From positions 62,001 to 126,000 of the forward strand of contig JAXLZZ010000004.1 in NCBI GenBank assembly GCA_046350675.1: a DNA stretch of 64,000 bases, given 5' to 3'. Within the stretch, counting starts at the first letter, position 1. Each line of letters begins with the position of its first letter. This document shows positions 1-8,151 of the stretch, one piece after another. This stretch comes from JAXLZZ01 sp046350675 (GTDB lineage Bacteria > Patescibacteriota > Saccharimonadia > Saccharimonadales > UBA4665). Under the pieces are notes generated by a model. It was given only the letters and a program-made list of their open reading frames with translations, was not told the origin of the DNA and ran no database searches. A program made the position numbers and the translations under genes.

Positions 1-2
1 CC

Positions 3-386
3 CCACGTCTTAAGAACCTTGATATGCGTGGTTGGTACTACTTAGCGATAGCGACCCTCATACAGGTCAGTCTGATGGCTGTCATCTACACCATTGAGCT
101 CAAAGCAGTTGATCCTAATATTAACGTTGGACAGGCAATTATCTATACAGGAGCAGCTAATCTAGCACTCTTTGTATCACTCACTCCTGGGGCAATCGGC
201 TTCCGAGAGGCGTTTCTGCTCTTTTCGCAGCAGCTCCACCACATCAGCCCTTCGGTGATTGTAGCCACAAACATCTTGGATCGCACGCTCTACATTACTT
301 TAATGCTTCTATTGGGTATATTTATTTTTGGCAGCCAAGCAAATAAGCGATTTAAATCAGCCACCGATAAAAAAGCTGTCAGCTGA
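3..386 (+). CDS. Flippase-like membrane protein (UPF0104/LPG synthase TM family), 3' part
   Basis: The reading frame is open to the left window edge, so only the C-terminal ~127 residues are seen. They form about three hydrophobic segments. The motif TPGAIGFREAF resembles the PGG-G-x-x-E signature of the YbhN/UPF0104 and lysylphosphatidylglycerol synthase membrane domain. Members translocate or modify lipids; the exact substrate cannot be told from this fragment. Its last 30 bases overlap the end of the convergent ctaB gene. Confidence 0.6.
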   Translation, partial: PRLKNLDMRGWYYLAIATLIQVSLMAVIYTIELKAVDPNINVGQAIIYTGAANLALFVSLTPGAIGFREAFLLFSQQLHHISPSVIVATNILDRTLYITLMLLLGIFIFGSQANKRFKSATDKKAVS

Positions 387-1217
387 TACGGCTACAGCCC
401 AAACCAGCAATACGTTCAAAGATACAAAGAATAACTTCTTAGCCCACTTCTCGTAATCCTTGCTCTTCACGTTTTTATGCCAGTAATAGAGCCAGAATAA
501 CCCTGTTATAATCATAATGATCGCGTACGGGATAGTCGTATAGCCGTAACCTGTGAGTAGGCAAGCGGTGATGATAAAACCAAAAATATAGAGTAGAATC
601 TGCTGTTTGGTAGCTTCTACGCCTTTAACTGCTGGCAACACGGGTAGACCAGCCGCCTTGTAATCCTTGAGTCGAAATAGAGCAATAGAGTAGAAATGAG
701 CCATCTGCCACGTGACCAATATCAAGAAGAGCAGCAAGGCACCAGCGTCTAGTTGATTTGTAACAGCCGTATAGCCGGCCACAGGGGGTGTGGAGCCTGC
801 AATCGTACCAATAAGCGTACCATGAACCGTTTTACGTTTACCGACACCGTATATCACCACATAGGAGAATAGACCAACTAGACCAACAAGCGCAGTTAAA
901 ACATTCACCCAAGCCGTTAGGATTACAAAACCGAGTAAACCAAGCATAACTGCGTATATAAATGCATTGTGCACCGATATTTCGCCAGTCACCAACGCAC
1001 GTTTTTTGGTGCGATCCATCTTGGCGTCAATCTCGCGGTCAAGATAATTATTAATCACGCAACCGCATGCAATTACAAAAGAAGTACCTGCAAGCACTGC
1101 CAGTAGTACCGCAACATCGATATCACCTTGTGAGGCTAATAAAAAACCAGCAATCACACTTAGCAAATTGCCACGAATAATCCCAGGCTTAGTCAGACGA
1201 TAGTAAGCGCTGATCAA
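357..1217 (-). CDS. ctaB: Protoheme IX farnesyltransferase (heme O synthase)
   Basis: Integral membrane UbiA-family prenyltransferase that adds a farnesyl group to heme B to make heme O, the cofactor of the bo3 oxidase encoded just upstream. The first Asp-rich motif is NNYLDREIDAKMDR (about residues 56-69), and a second conserved site is RLKDYKAAGLPVLP. At 286 aa with about nine hydrophobic segments it has the usual family length. It is the last gene of the cyo operon; its start overlaps the cyoD stop by 4 bp (ATGA), which suggests translational coupling. It could also be called cyoE. Confidence 0.95.
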   Translation of the reverse strand: MISAYYRLTKPGIIRGNLLSVIAGFLLASQGDIDVAVLLAVLAGTSFVIACGCVINNYLDREIDAKMDRTKKRALVTGEISVHNAFIYAVMLGLLGFVILTAWVNVLTALVGLVGLFSYVVIYGVGKRKTVHGTLIGTIAGSTPPVAGYTAVTNQLDAGALLLFLILVTWQMAHFYSIALFRLKDYKAAGLPVLPAVKGVEATKQQILLYIFGFIITACLLTGYGYTTIPYAIIMIITGLFWLYYWHKNVKSKDYEKWAKKLFFVSLNVLLVWAVAVSADSFFIGG

Positions 1218-1582
1218 TGCGTCTTAATTCCTTCGTCCTTTATGATGTACTCGTCTGTCTGTGCCGGCGACATGCTTTTGCCATGATGATAATCCAAGTT
1301 TGCCATAATCCACAACGAACCAATAACTAAAATTGCCACTACAAGCACCATATAGCCAAATGTTTTGACGTGCCAACGAGGCTTAGCTTCTTCGCCGACA
1401 TGTAGGAAGAAAATAACTTGTACTGCAAATTGCACCAACGCGAGCGTTATCACAGCCACCGTCAACGTGAGAGGCGGGAAAACTTCTTTAACTACCAGGA
1501 AGTAAGCGGTCAATGTTAAGTAGACTGACAACAAAAAACCAACTGTGTACGCTGAAATTTTTAATCGATGTTGATTATTCAT
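1214..1582 (-). CDS. cyoD: Cytochrome bo3 ubiquinol oxidase subunit IV
   Basis: A 122-residue protein with three hydrophobic segments, the size and layout of CyoD/COX4-pro. The segment FAVQVIFFLHVGEEAKPRWH matches the family pattern (Q-x5-FLH). Subunit IV has no cofactor and helps assemble the CuB site of subunit I. Both ends overlap neighbours by 4 bp (cyoC upstream, ctaB downstream), so it belongs to a tight operon. Confidence 0.93.
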   Translation of the reverse strand: MNNQHRLKISAYTVGFLLSVYLTLTAYFLVVKEVFPPLTLTVAVITLALVQFAVQVIFFLHVGEEAKPRWHVKTFGYMVLVVAILVIGSLWIMANLDYHHGKSMSPAQTDEYIIKDEGIKTH

Positions 1583-2169
1583 GTTGGGATCACTCCTAGC
1601 AAATACACAATACTAAAGATGAATATCCACACCACGTCTAGAAAATGCCAGAATAGGCTCAACATGGTAAGCTTACGCACCGAGCCATGAGTGAGTCCGA
1701 CTTTCGCGACACGTACCATCATAGTAATTATCCAAATAAGACCGATGGTAATGTGTAGCCCGTGGGTGGCTACGAGCGTAAAGAAGGATGACATTGCTGC
1801 GCTTGCTTGCCAACTATGACCTTCGTGCACCAAGTTGATGAATTCCTGAAGCTCCATCGTCAGGAAGGCCAGACCCAACACGGCCGTCACTGCCAACCAG
1901 AAGATGGTCTGTCGCTTTTGTTTCTGCTGCACAGCCAACATTGCCAGACCGCACGTAAAGCTACTAGCAAGTAGAATCAGGGTCTCTGCCAATACATAGG
2001 GCATACTGAAGAGCTCATCACCACTAGGACCACCGTTGGTGTTGTGTCGTAATACGATAAAGGTCGCAAATAAACAAGCAAACAGCACGCAATCTGTCAT
2101 CAAATATACCCAAAAACCGAGCAATGTCTTGCTGTCATCGGCCTTGCGCAAAGCAGCAGCCTGGTTCAT
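1579..2169 (-). CDS. cyoC: Cytochrome bo3 ubiquinol oxidase subunit III
   Basis: A 196-residue heme-copper oxidase subunit III with about five membrane helices. The N-terminus (KTLLGFWVYLMTDCVLFACL) and the THGLHITIGLIW segment are typical of the quinol oxidase form. It stabilises the oxidase core and has no redox centre. Its start overlaps the cyoB stop by 4 bp and its stop overlaps the cyoD start by 4 bp. Confidence 0.95.
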   Translation of the reverse strand: MNQAAALRKADDSKTLLGFWVYLMTDCVLFACLFATFIVLRHNTNGGPSGDELFSMPYVLAETLILLASSFTCGLAMLAVQQKQKRQTIFWLAVTAVLGLAFLTMELQEFINLVHEGHSWQASAAMSSFFTLVATHGLHITIGLIWIITMMVRVAKVGLTHGSVRKLTMLSLFWHFLDVVWIFIFSIVYLLGVIPT

Positions 2170-4148
2170 GCCGTTCCTCCTCGACCAGCCTCAATGCGCT
2201 TAATTTCATCTACCGAAATCGTTCGGGTATTCTGCTCGTCAAAGGTACGTGCAATAATGCAGATCAATAGTCCTGCACAACCAAACGGCACCACCCAATA
2301 CATGTGCCAGATGACTGCAAAGCCAGTTACTAGACTTAGCAGACCAATATACAACCCAATCGGTGTGTTCTTTGGTACTTCAATCGGCTTATAACCAGTC
2401 TCCGGCTGCTGTTTTAGTTTTTTCTGCTGCCAAAATGCATCTCGAACACTCACTCTTGGGATTATTGCAAAGTTATATTCCGGGGCAGGAGAGGTAGTAG
2501 ACCATTCAAGGGTGCGGCCATTCCACGGATCGCCAGTAATATCTCTATTCTGGTTGCGCTGTTTGATGCTCACGGCAAATTGAAGTATTTGTAGCATGAC
2601 ACCAGCGACGATAATCAGCGCTCCAAAACCAGCGACGATGAATAGTCCTTGCCAACCCATAGAGGCGTCATAATGATTCAAACGACGAGTCGCACCCATA
2701 AATCCGAGAATATAGAGGGGCACAAACGCTACAAAGAATCCAAAAATCCAGCAGTAGGCCGCATATTTGCCAAGACGTTCATTCAGTTTAAACCCAAATA
2801 TCTTTGGGAACCAATAGGTAATGCCAGCAAAGTATCCGAACACCACACCGCCAATAATCATATTGTGGAAGTGAGCAACAAGAAACAGGCTGTTGTGTAC
2901 TTGGAAATCGATAGCCGGCACGGCTAGCAAGACGCCGGTCACACCGCCAAGCGTAAAGGTAAAGACAAACCCCATAAACCACACCATTGGTGAAGCAAAG
3001 TGAATTCGTCCGCGATACATGGTGAACAACCAATTAAACACCTTCACGCCAGTAGGTATCGCAATCACCATCGTCATGATACCGAAAAATGCGTTGACGT
3101 TTGCACCCGCACCCATCGTAAAGAAGTGGTGCAGCCACACTACATATGACAGGAATGTTATAGCCATCAAAGCCCAAACCATTGAGGTATATCCAAATAA
3201 CCGTTTGCGCGAAAAGGTTGCTACTATCTCAGAATAAATACCGAATGCTGGGAGCACTAATATGTAAACCTCAGGGTGTCCCCACGCCCAAATCAAGTTG
3301 ATGTACATCATCGGATTACCACCCGCTGCAGTCGTAAAGAAATGCATTCCCAGGATTCGATCCAAAGAGAGCATCGCAAGCGTAGCTGTCAAAATTGGGA
3401 ACACTGCCACTACCAACATCATTGAGCCCAGTACGCTCCACGCAAAAATCGGCATTTTCATCAGGCTCATTCCAGGCGCTCGCATCTTGAGGATGGTCAC
3501 CAGGAAGTTTACGCCAGACAGTAGGCTACCCACACCGGCTATTTGTAGGCTCCATATCCAGTAATCAACACCTACTCCTGGGCTATATTCAATGCCTGAA
3601 AGCGGAGGGTATGCCAACCAGCCTGCAGCAGAAAATTCACCAACGACCAGTGATAGATTCATCAGCAACATACCTGCCACGAATAGCCAAAAACTAGTAG
3701 CGTTCAAAAAGGGGAAGGCTACATCACGGGCACCGAGTTGCAGTGGTAACACTAGGTTGATCAGACCAAACATTAAGCCCATAGCTACAAAGAAGATCAT
3801 AATGGTGCCGTGCGCGCTAAAGATTTGTTGGAAATGATCAGCGTTCAAAAACCCTTGATTGGGTCCGGAGGCAAGCGCTTGTTGTAAACGCATCATGCCA
3901 GCATCAGTCGCACCGCGCAGCAACATCAACACGGCAACTGTAATGTACATCACGCCAATTTTCTTGGGATCAACGGTGGTAATCCATTCCCGCCATAACC
4001 ATCCTAGTTTCTTAAAATAAATTAACGCAGTTACGGCGGCGAGTGATCCAGCGACCATCGATACCTGCGCACCGGTCACGATCATGTCGTGTTGAAAGTC
4101 GCCGAGCGTTAAGCGCCCAAGCAATCCAGAAGCAAACAGACCAATCAT
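2166..4148 (-). CDS. cyoB: Cytochrome bo3 ubiquinol oxidase subunit I
   Basis: Catalytic subunit that oxidises quinol and reduces oxygen to water while pumping protons. The full 660 residues are present. Visible ligands include the CuB/cross-link segment WGHPEVYILVLP (His-Tyr), LHHFF (two CuB His) and AHFHNMIIGG (high- and low-spin heme His); FSAHG carries the other low-spin heme His. The quinol site Arg/Asp of the Escherichia coli enzyme are kept in LRGATDAGMMR, and the A-type pattern GIEYSPGVGVDYW is intact. Nothing suggests loss of function. It overlaps cyoA and cyoC by 4 bp each. Confidence 0.97.
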   Translation of the reverse strand: MIGLFASGLLGRLTLGDFQHDMIVTGAQVSMVAGSLAAVTALIYFKKLGWLWREWITTVDPKKIGVMYITVAVLMLLRGATDAGMMRLQQALASGPNQGFLNADHFQQIFSAHGTIMIFFVAMGLMFGLINLVLPLQLGARDVAFPFLNATSFWLFVAGMLLMNLSLVVGEFSAAGWLAYPPLSGIEYSPGVGVDYWIWSLQIAGVGSLLSGVNFLVTILKMRAPGMSLMKMPIFAWSVLGSMMLVVAVFPILTATLAMLSLDRILGMHFFTTAAGGNPMMYINLIWAWGHPEVYILVLPAFGIYSEIVATFSRKRLFGYTSMVWALMAITFLSYVVWLHHFFTMGAGANVNAFFGIMTMVIAIPTGVKVFNWLFTMYRGRIHFASPMVWFMGFVFTFTLGGVTGVLLAVPAIDFQVHNSLFLVAHFHNMIIGGVVFGYFAGITYWFPKIFGFKLNERLGKYAAYCWIFGFFVAFVPLYILGFMGATRRLNHYDASMGWQGLFIVAGFGALIIVAGVMLQILQFAVSIKQRNQNRDITGDPWNGRTLEWSTTSPAPEYNFAIIPRVSVRDAFWQQKKLKQQPETGYKPIEVPKNTPIGLYIGLLSLVTGFAVIWHMYWVVPFGCAGLLICIIARTFDEQNTRTISVDEIKRIEAGRGGTA

Positions 4149-5035
4149 TCAGACTCTCCGTGATTCATACCAGACATATTGTGAGACATATACTTACCAA
4201 GAATTGTATCGTACAACCTTGGCTGCACTCCACCATATTCTGCAGCCGGATTATTCTGGCTCTGTTTCGCGAGCTGAGTATAGGCTTCGAGGCTCAAAAA
4301 GTTGGTTGAGTGTTTCGTGTCATTGAGCCAATAGTTAAAGTCTTGAGCGTTGACTGAGCGAACAGGGAAGTTCATACCCGCAAAGCCTTTGCCACTCAGA
4401 TTGGCAGAATAGCCCTTGTAAACACCCGTGCTATTGGCTTCAAGATGCAGCTTGGTTGACATGCCACTCATAGCATAAATTTGTCCACCAAGCTGCGGAA
4501 TCCAAAAAGAGTTCATGGGCGCATCAGACGTAATTTCAAAATTAATTGGTGTCTTTTCAGGAATGGTTAGCGTATTAACAGTTGCAATGTCTTGATCAGG
4601 ATATATAAATAACCATTTCCACTCCAGTGCCACTACTTGTACGGTCAGGGGTCTTGTCTGTGAAGCTAGGGGCTTAAATGGATCAAGACTATGTGAAGTG
4701 CGCCATGTGACCACCGATAAAATTAAAATCAAGAGGGCGGGAATCGCCCACCAAGTCAATTCCAAGGCTCGGTTGTGCCCCCATTCAGGTGTGTACTTTG
4801 CCTTACGATTACTTTCTCGATACTTCCAAGCGATACTCACTGTCAATATATAGACAGGGATAAGAACTATTAATGATAATAAAGAGGCAAAAATAATAAG
4901 ATTGCGTTGTCTTTCAGCAATTTGTCCTTGTGGTTGGAGAATATCAACCGTATGACCGCGCACCAGAACAACAAGTAGCCCAATAATTGCTACTGAGGTG
5001 GCAAATGCCAAGAATATCTTTAGCTTTTTGTTCAT
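4145..5035 (-). CDS. cyoA: Cytochrome bo3 ubiquinol oxidase subunit II
   Basis: First gene of the operon. It has an N-terminal hydrophobic segment, a second membrane hairpin near residues 45-75 and 95-115, and a periplasmic cupredoxin domain. The segment GFAGMNFPVRS lies where cytochrome c oxidases carry the CuA cysteines; no Cys is present, so this is a quinol oxidase. Unlike the E. coli protein, no lipobox Cys follows the first hydrophobic segment, so it is probably not lipidated. A Met/His-rich tail (MSHNMSGMNHGESE) is present and could bind copper, which is inference. Confidence 0.95.
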   Translation of the reverse strand: MNKKLKIFLAFATSVAIIGLLVVLVRGHTVDILQPQGQIAERQRNLIIFASLLSLIVLIPVYILTVSIAWKYRESNRKAKYTPEWGHNRALELTWWAIPALLILILSVVTWRTSHSLDPFKPLASQTRPLTVQVVALEWKWLFIYPDQDIATVNTLTIPEKTPINFEITSDAPMNSFWIPQLGGQIYAMSGMSTKLHLEANSTGVYKGYSANLSGKGFAGMNFPVRSVNAQDFNYWLNDTKHSTNFLSLEAYTQLAKQSQNNPAAEYGGVQPRLYDTILGKYMSHNMSGMNHGESE

Positions 5036-5099
5036 GTGTTACTCAAAACTTCACCTAACCGTAAGCTTATTGTAGCACGCATAGTGTATACTAAGAGGT

Positions 5100-5357
5100 A
5101 TGATTGTACTTATGCATGTGTTGATTGCTCTGTCGAGTATTGCTATGACAACGGCCGCATATATTGCGCCAACACAACACAAGTTGCGCACCAACTATGT
5201 TCTGATTGCAGCTACCTTGATTAGCGGCACCTATCTCGTCGTTTCGACTCATTCTGGCCTGATATCAGCCTGTACGACTGGCTTGATCTACCTCAGTGTA
5301 GTCAGTTTTGGCACCGCACTGGCACGTCACAAACTCCTCAAAGCCACCAACAATTAA
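5100..5357 (+). CDS. Small membrane protein of unknown function
   Basis: An 85-residue, almost entirely hydrophobic protein with about three predicted membrane segments and a short basic end. It is divergent from cyoA with ~65 bp between them, which may hold promoters for both. The ATG at 5100 has AAGAGG one base upstream, too close for an ideal ribosome site; the in-frame ATG at 5112 has better spacing. No family is recognised. A link to the oxidase is suggested only by position. Confidence 0.55.
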   Translation: MIVLMHVLIALSSIAMTTAAYIAPTQHKLRTNYVLIAATLISGTYLVVSTHSGLISACTTGLIYLSVVSFGTALARHKLLKATNN

Positions 5358-5380
5358 CAGATACCAACCCGCTTATGGTA

Positions 5381-5399
5381 TTGACATATGTGGTATAAT
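5381..5399 (+). promoter_or_regulatory. Extended -10 promoter
   Basis: TATAAT at 5394-5399 is preceded by TG one base upstream (extended -10), and a TTGACA lies only 7 bp upstream at 5381-5386. There is no good hexamer at the usual 17-bp distance. It sits 22 bp before the TTG start of the next gene. Confidence 0.5.
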
Positions 5400-5421
5400 G
5401 TCCTGAAATAACGAGATTGTC

Positions 5422-5937
5422 TTGAAATTTCATCGTATACATCCCACTACTTCTGCGCAAATTGAACCTCATGTCAGGTTATTTAATGAAAAGATGTACA
5501 GGGAAACACCGCTGTACGATGCGTACGAGGCGGATCATCCCGCACATTTTGACAGCCAGGCGGCATTCATCCTCACTAAAGAGCTTCACAGTAGTGGAGA
5601 ACTTGCACGGTTTGCGCCGGCTGAAGCAATCGCCGGAATTGGCATACTACGCTATAACAGCACAAACAGACCAGATATAGTGCCGAACCTGGCAGCTGTC
5701 CGCTTTAGAAAGGCAGATAGCACAAAAGGCATACCGACGAGCAACGATATGGTAAACCGGTTTATCGATATTTCTGCCCCAGAACTTGCAAGACTTGATG
5801 ACGTCCAACTCTGTATCCGTGCTGTCGCTATTGCAGCCTACCGCCACGTGACAGGGGCTCAACAGCCACTAGACCTGGTGCTAGATACTCTCCAGGACGA
5901 TGCCTTCGTCCGAGATTTCCTCTTCAACCAACGCTAA
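5422..5937 (+). CDS. Hypothetical soluble protein
   Basis: 171 residues with no signal peptide or membrane segment. No family is recognised. The only in-frame start near the promoter is TTG at 5422, without a clear Shine-Dalgarno sequence. The stop codon overlaps, on the other strand, a spare copy of the end of the GlcD-type gene (see the repeat at 5939-6130). The protein looks intact and of normal composition. Confidence 0.55.
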   Translation: MKFHRIHPTTSAQIEPHVRLFNEKMYRETPLYDAYEADHPAHFDSQAAFILTKELHSSGELARFAPAEAIAGIGILRYNSTNRPDIVPNLAAVRFRKADSTKGIPTSNDMVNRFIDISAPELARLDDVQLCIRAVAIAAYRHVTGAQQPLDLVLDTLQDDAFVRDFLFNQR

Positions 5938-5938
5938 A

Positions 5939-6130
5939 AGTGGTCGCGTATGCGGCCGAATGAATATCCCCAATCGGCGTCGGCTTACCTGCCTGTCATC
6001 TCGACCAGTCAGGGAGAGATCTCTCTGAGTCTACACGGGGTTTGGAGAGATTTCTCGCATCAGCTCGAAATGACAGATTTAGAAGTGGTCGCGGATGTGG
6101 CCGAATGAGTATTCCCAGTCGGCGTCGGCT
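5939..6130. repeat. 47-bp direct repeats (end of the FAD dehydrogenase gene) flanking a palindromic element
   Basis: Positions 5939-5985 and 6084-6130 are near-identical 47-bp direct repeats. The right copy is the last codons of the FAD dehydrogenase gene; the left copy, read on the minus strand, encodes the same ending (ADADWGYSFGRIRDHF) with its own stop codon. Between them lies a palindromic repeat (5993-6076) with ends CTGTCATCTCGA and TCGAAATGACAG. This is the arrangement expected if the element entered the gene end and left a duplicated target. Confidence 0.8.
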
Positions 6131-7743
6131 TTTTTATGCGGGTTGAAGATATTGTCTGGGTCCATGATTTGCTTCGCTTCTTTGAAGTAGCCGTAGATTT
6201 CTTTGCCGTACATTTCCTCGAGCCATGGACCGCGCACGAGTCCATCGTTGTGCTCGCCTGATAGTGAGCCGCCATATTTGAGCACGAGTCGATTGACTGC
6301 CTTCATGGCTGGCAGAATTTTGGCGCGGTCTTTTGGGTCTTCAAGCTTCATCAGTGGTATGACATGGAAGTTGCCATCACCCATGTGTCCAGCAATCGTT
6401 GCAAACAACTTATACTTCTTGATAATTTTGCGCAGCTGCGGCAAAAATGCACTCAGGTGCTCAGGTGGCACTACAAAATCATCGATAAACGGTGCGGTGT
6501 GCTTGTCTTTCACTTTGCTACGGAGCAGCTGAAAGCTATAGCGACGCATCAGCCAAAACTTCTCTGACTTACCTTCAGTGGGGTCTTCTTCGAAACCATT
6601 GATCTCATAGCGAGCACGGTGTTTGGTTAGCTCGCGGTGCAGGGCATGCACTTTGTCGCGGACTTCTTGCTCTGTTTCTCCATTAAATTCAACCATCATG
6701 ATCAGTTTGGGCAAGCCGCGGAACATACGTACACCGGTTGAGGCAAAGCTCAAGAATAGCTTCGCCACACCACCCCAGCCAATCATCTTACGAAATGACG
6801 GCATAAATTTAATGCCGAGCAGCATAGTGGCATCATCAAATGACTCAAATGTTGCAGGCTTGGCTTCGAGCACCTTGGGGATTACTTCGCCGAGCGCATC
6901 GATGTCTTTCATAAACAGCACAAGTAGACCGGAATGTTGGCGAGCAGGGACCAGTCGGAAGTGTATGTCGGTCGTAAAGCCCAACGTGCCTTGGGCACCT
7001 ACAATAAGTTGGGTCAGGTCAAATATGCCGGTTTCACGGTTCCACACATTCCATAAGTGGTAGCCGGTAGAATCTTTGGTTACGTTTGGCTTGGCTGCTT
7101 GTATTGCGTCGTAATTATCATCGAGCAGCTTGAAGAGCTTTTTGTATACTTGGCCTTCGAAGTCTTTTTGCTTCATTTTTTTATCAAGCTCGGTTTTTTT
7201 GAGTGGCTTCACGGCGCGCTTTTTGCCGTCAGCAAACACAAATTCCAGCTCAGTTACATAGTTTTCGGTTTTACCAAATTCTAATGACTTTTCGCCACCA
7301 GAATTGTTGTTCACCATACCACCGACGCTCGCCAGTTCCCGAGATGCAGGGTACGAGGGCATCAGCGCGCCGTGCTTTAACGTTTCTGGCTCAAAGTCTC
7401 GATAAAACACACCAGGTTCCACATGGGCCGTGGTAGCCGTAACTTTTTTGATCTTTGTAAAATGCTTTTGGAAGTCAACTACAATTGACTCATTAATAGC
7501 GCCACCAGACATGTCGGTACCAGCGCTGCGGGCTGTGACGCTTAAGTCAGGATATTCTTTCTTTTGTTTAGCCACATACGTCACCAATGCCTCGACATCT
7601 TTGGCGTCCTTGGGTTTTACAACAAACTTCGGCCGCAGTTCAAACATAGATGCATCGTGGCTGTAAAAGTCACGTGCGGCTGGCGTATCATCAATCTCAC
7701 CCTTAAATCCGGCCTTTTTTAGACCATCGATGATTTTTTCCAT
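6079..7743 (-). CDS. FAD-linked dehydrogenase (GlcD / D-lactate dehydrogenase type)
   Basis: 554 residues. The N-terminal FAD_binding_4 domain (about 35-215) shows TARSAGTDMSGGA and the PG-x-FYRDFE region. The C-terminal FAD-oxidase domain shows AGHMGDGNFH and SGEHNDG, the His motifs of GlcD/Dld enzymes. It ends in a typical MDPDNIFNPHK. Such flavoproteins oxidise D-lactate, glycolate or another 2-hydroxyacid and pass electrons to quinone or an unknown acceptor. No separate iron-sulfur subunit is next to it. With the NDH-2 gene nearby it could feed the bo3 oxidase (inference); the substrate cannot be fixed from sequence. Confidence 0.85.
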   Translation of the reverse strand: MEKIIDGLKKAGFKGEIDDTPAARDFYSHDASMFELRPKFVVKPKDAKDVEALVTYVAKQKKEYPDLSVTARSAGTDMSGGAINESIVVDFQKHFTKIKKVTATTAHVEPGVFYRDFEPETLKHGALMPSYPASRELASVGGMVNNNSGGEKSLEFGKTENYVTELEFVFADGKKRAVKPLKKTELDKKMKQKDFEGQVYKKLFKLLDDNYDAIQAAKPNVTKDSTGYHLWNVWNRETGIFDLTQLIVGAQGTLGFTTDIHFRLVPARQHSGLLVLFMKDIDALGEVIPKVLEAKPATFESFDDATMLLGIKFMPSFRKMIGWGGVAKLFLSFASTGVRMFRGLPKLIMMVEFNGETEQEVRDKVHALHRELTKHRARYEINGFEEDPTEGKSEKFWLMRRYSFQLLRSKVKDKHTAPFIDDFVVPPEHLSAFLPQLRKIIKKYKLFATIAGHMGDGNFHVIPLMKLEDPKDRAKILPAMKAVNRLVLKYGGSLSGEHNDGLVRGPWLEEMYGKEIYGYFKEAKQIMDPDNIFNPHKKADADWEYSFGHIRDHF

Positions 7744-7790
7744 ATCCTTCTAAGCTTAAGTGGTTTGCCGCCCAACTGCAAGCAACAAAC

Positions 7791-8061
7791 AATCCCTCGC
7801 CTTTAGCGAGGCGCCATGGCAGTTATCCGAGCATCAACAGCTGGAACGTGATTTGAAAGCTGTGAAAGCAACAATTCTTGTTTTGGACTCTGCTGAGTGA
7901 GATTCCTATGGAATCTATAACGAACGAAGCCGACTGAAAGGAGATGTTCAAAACATTGTTGCGCTTTACAGCATTCAAGTCAGGTGGAGGCTGTGCTCGT
8001 GATCTTTTGCTTTCTTTTGGATCAAGCCAAAAGAAAGAACTTGGTTCTTTGTTGAAAGAAC
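7791..8061 (+). ncRNA. Structured repeat RNA candidate, copy A
   Basis: Fills most of a 408-bp gap between two divergent genes. It begins with hairpin CCTCGC/GCGAGG (7795-7811), then the conserved CATGGC. A middle hairpin is AGATTCC/GGAATCT (7900-7916). It ends with an 11-bp hairpin (arms 8010-8020 and 8027-8037) and GTTCTTT-GTTG-AAAGAAC (8044-8061). Three further copies (16588, 19415, 42131) keep the layout with changed but still pairing arms. A palindromic repeat follows at 8075. No protein is encoded. The strand is assigned because the other copies lie just after plus-strand stop codons. Confidence 0.65.
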
Positions 8062-8074
8062 AATCACAAAATAT

Positions 8075-8104
8075 AGATCTCTCGACTTCGCTCGAGATGA
8101 CAGG
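8075..8104. repeat. Palindromic (REP-like) repeat
   Basis: Contains AGATCTCTCGACTTCGCTCG followed by AGATGACAGG. Related copies occur at 5993-6076, 16914-16945, 19695-19724, 30015-30374 (two ends) and 42605-42635. Here it follows structured repeat copy A. Confidence 0.7.
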
Positions 8105-8151
8105 GAGGGAGCGGTTGAGATGGCAGGAAGTGAGTTTGATACCATATACAC

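Noticed and set aside
2194..3837. Several open frames on the plus strand inside cyoB (for example 2649-2927, 3298-3564)
   Set aside because: They are antisense to a gene with full family motifs, have no ribosome sites and no recognisable protein features.
2166..4148. Recoded UGA (code 25) as in other CPR groups
   Set aside because: UGA ends cyoA, cyoB and others in ATGA overlaps, and the reading frames are full length without UGA inside.
7744..8151. Short open frames 7944-8180 and 7975-8187
   Set aside because: They lie in a repeat present four times, do not stay open in the other copies and resemble no protein.
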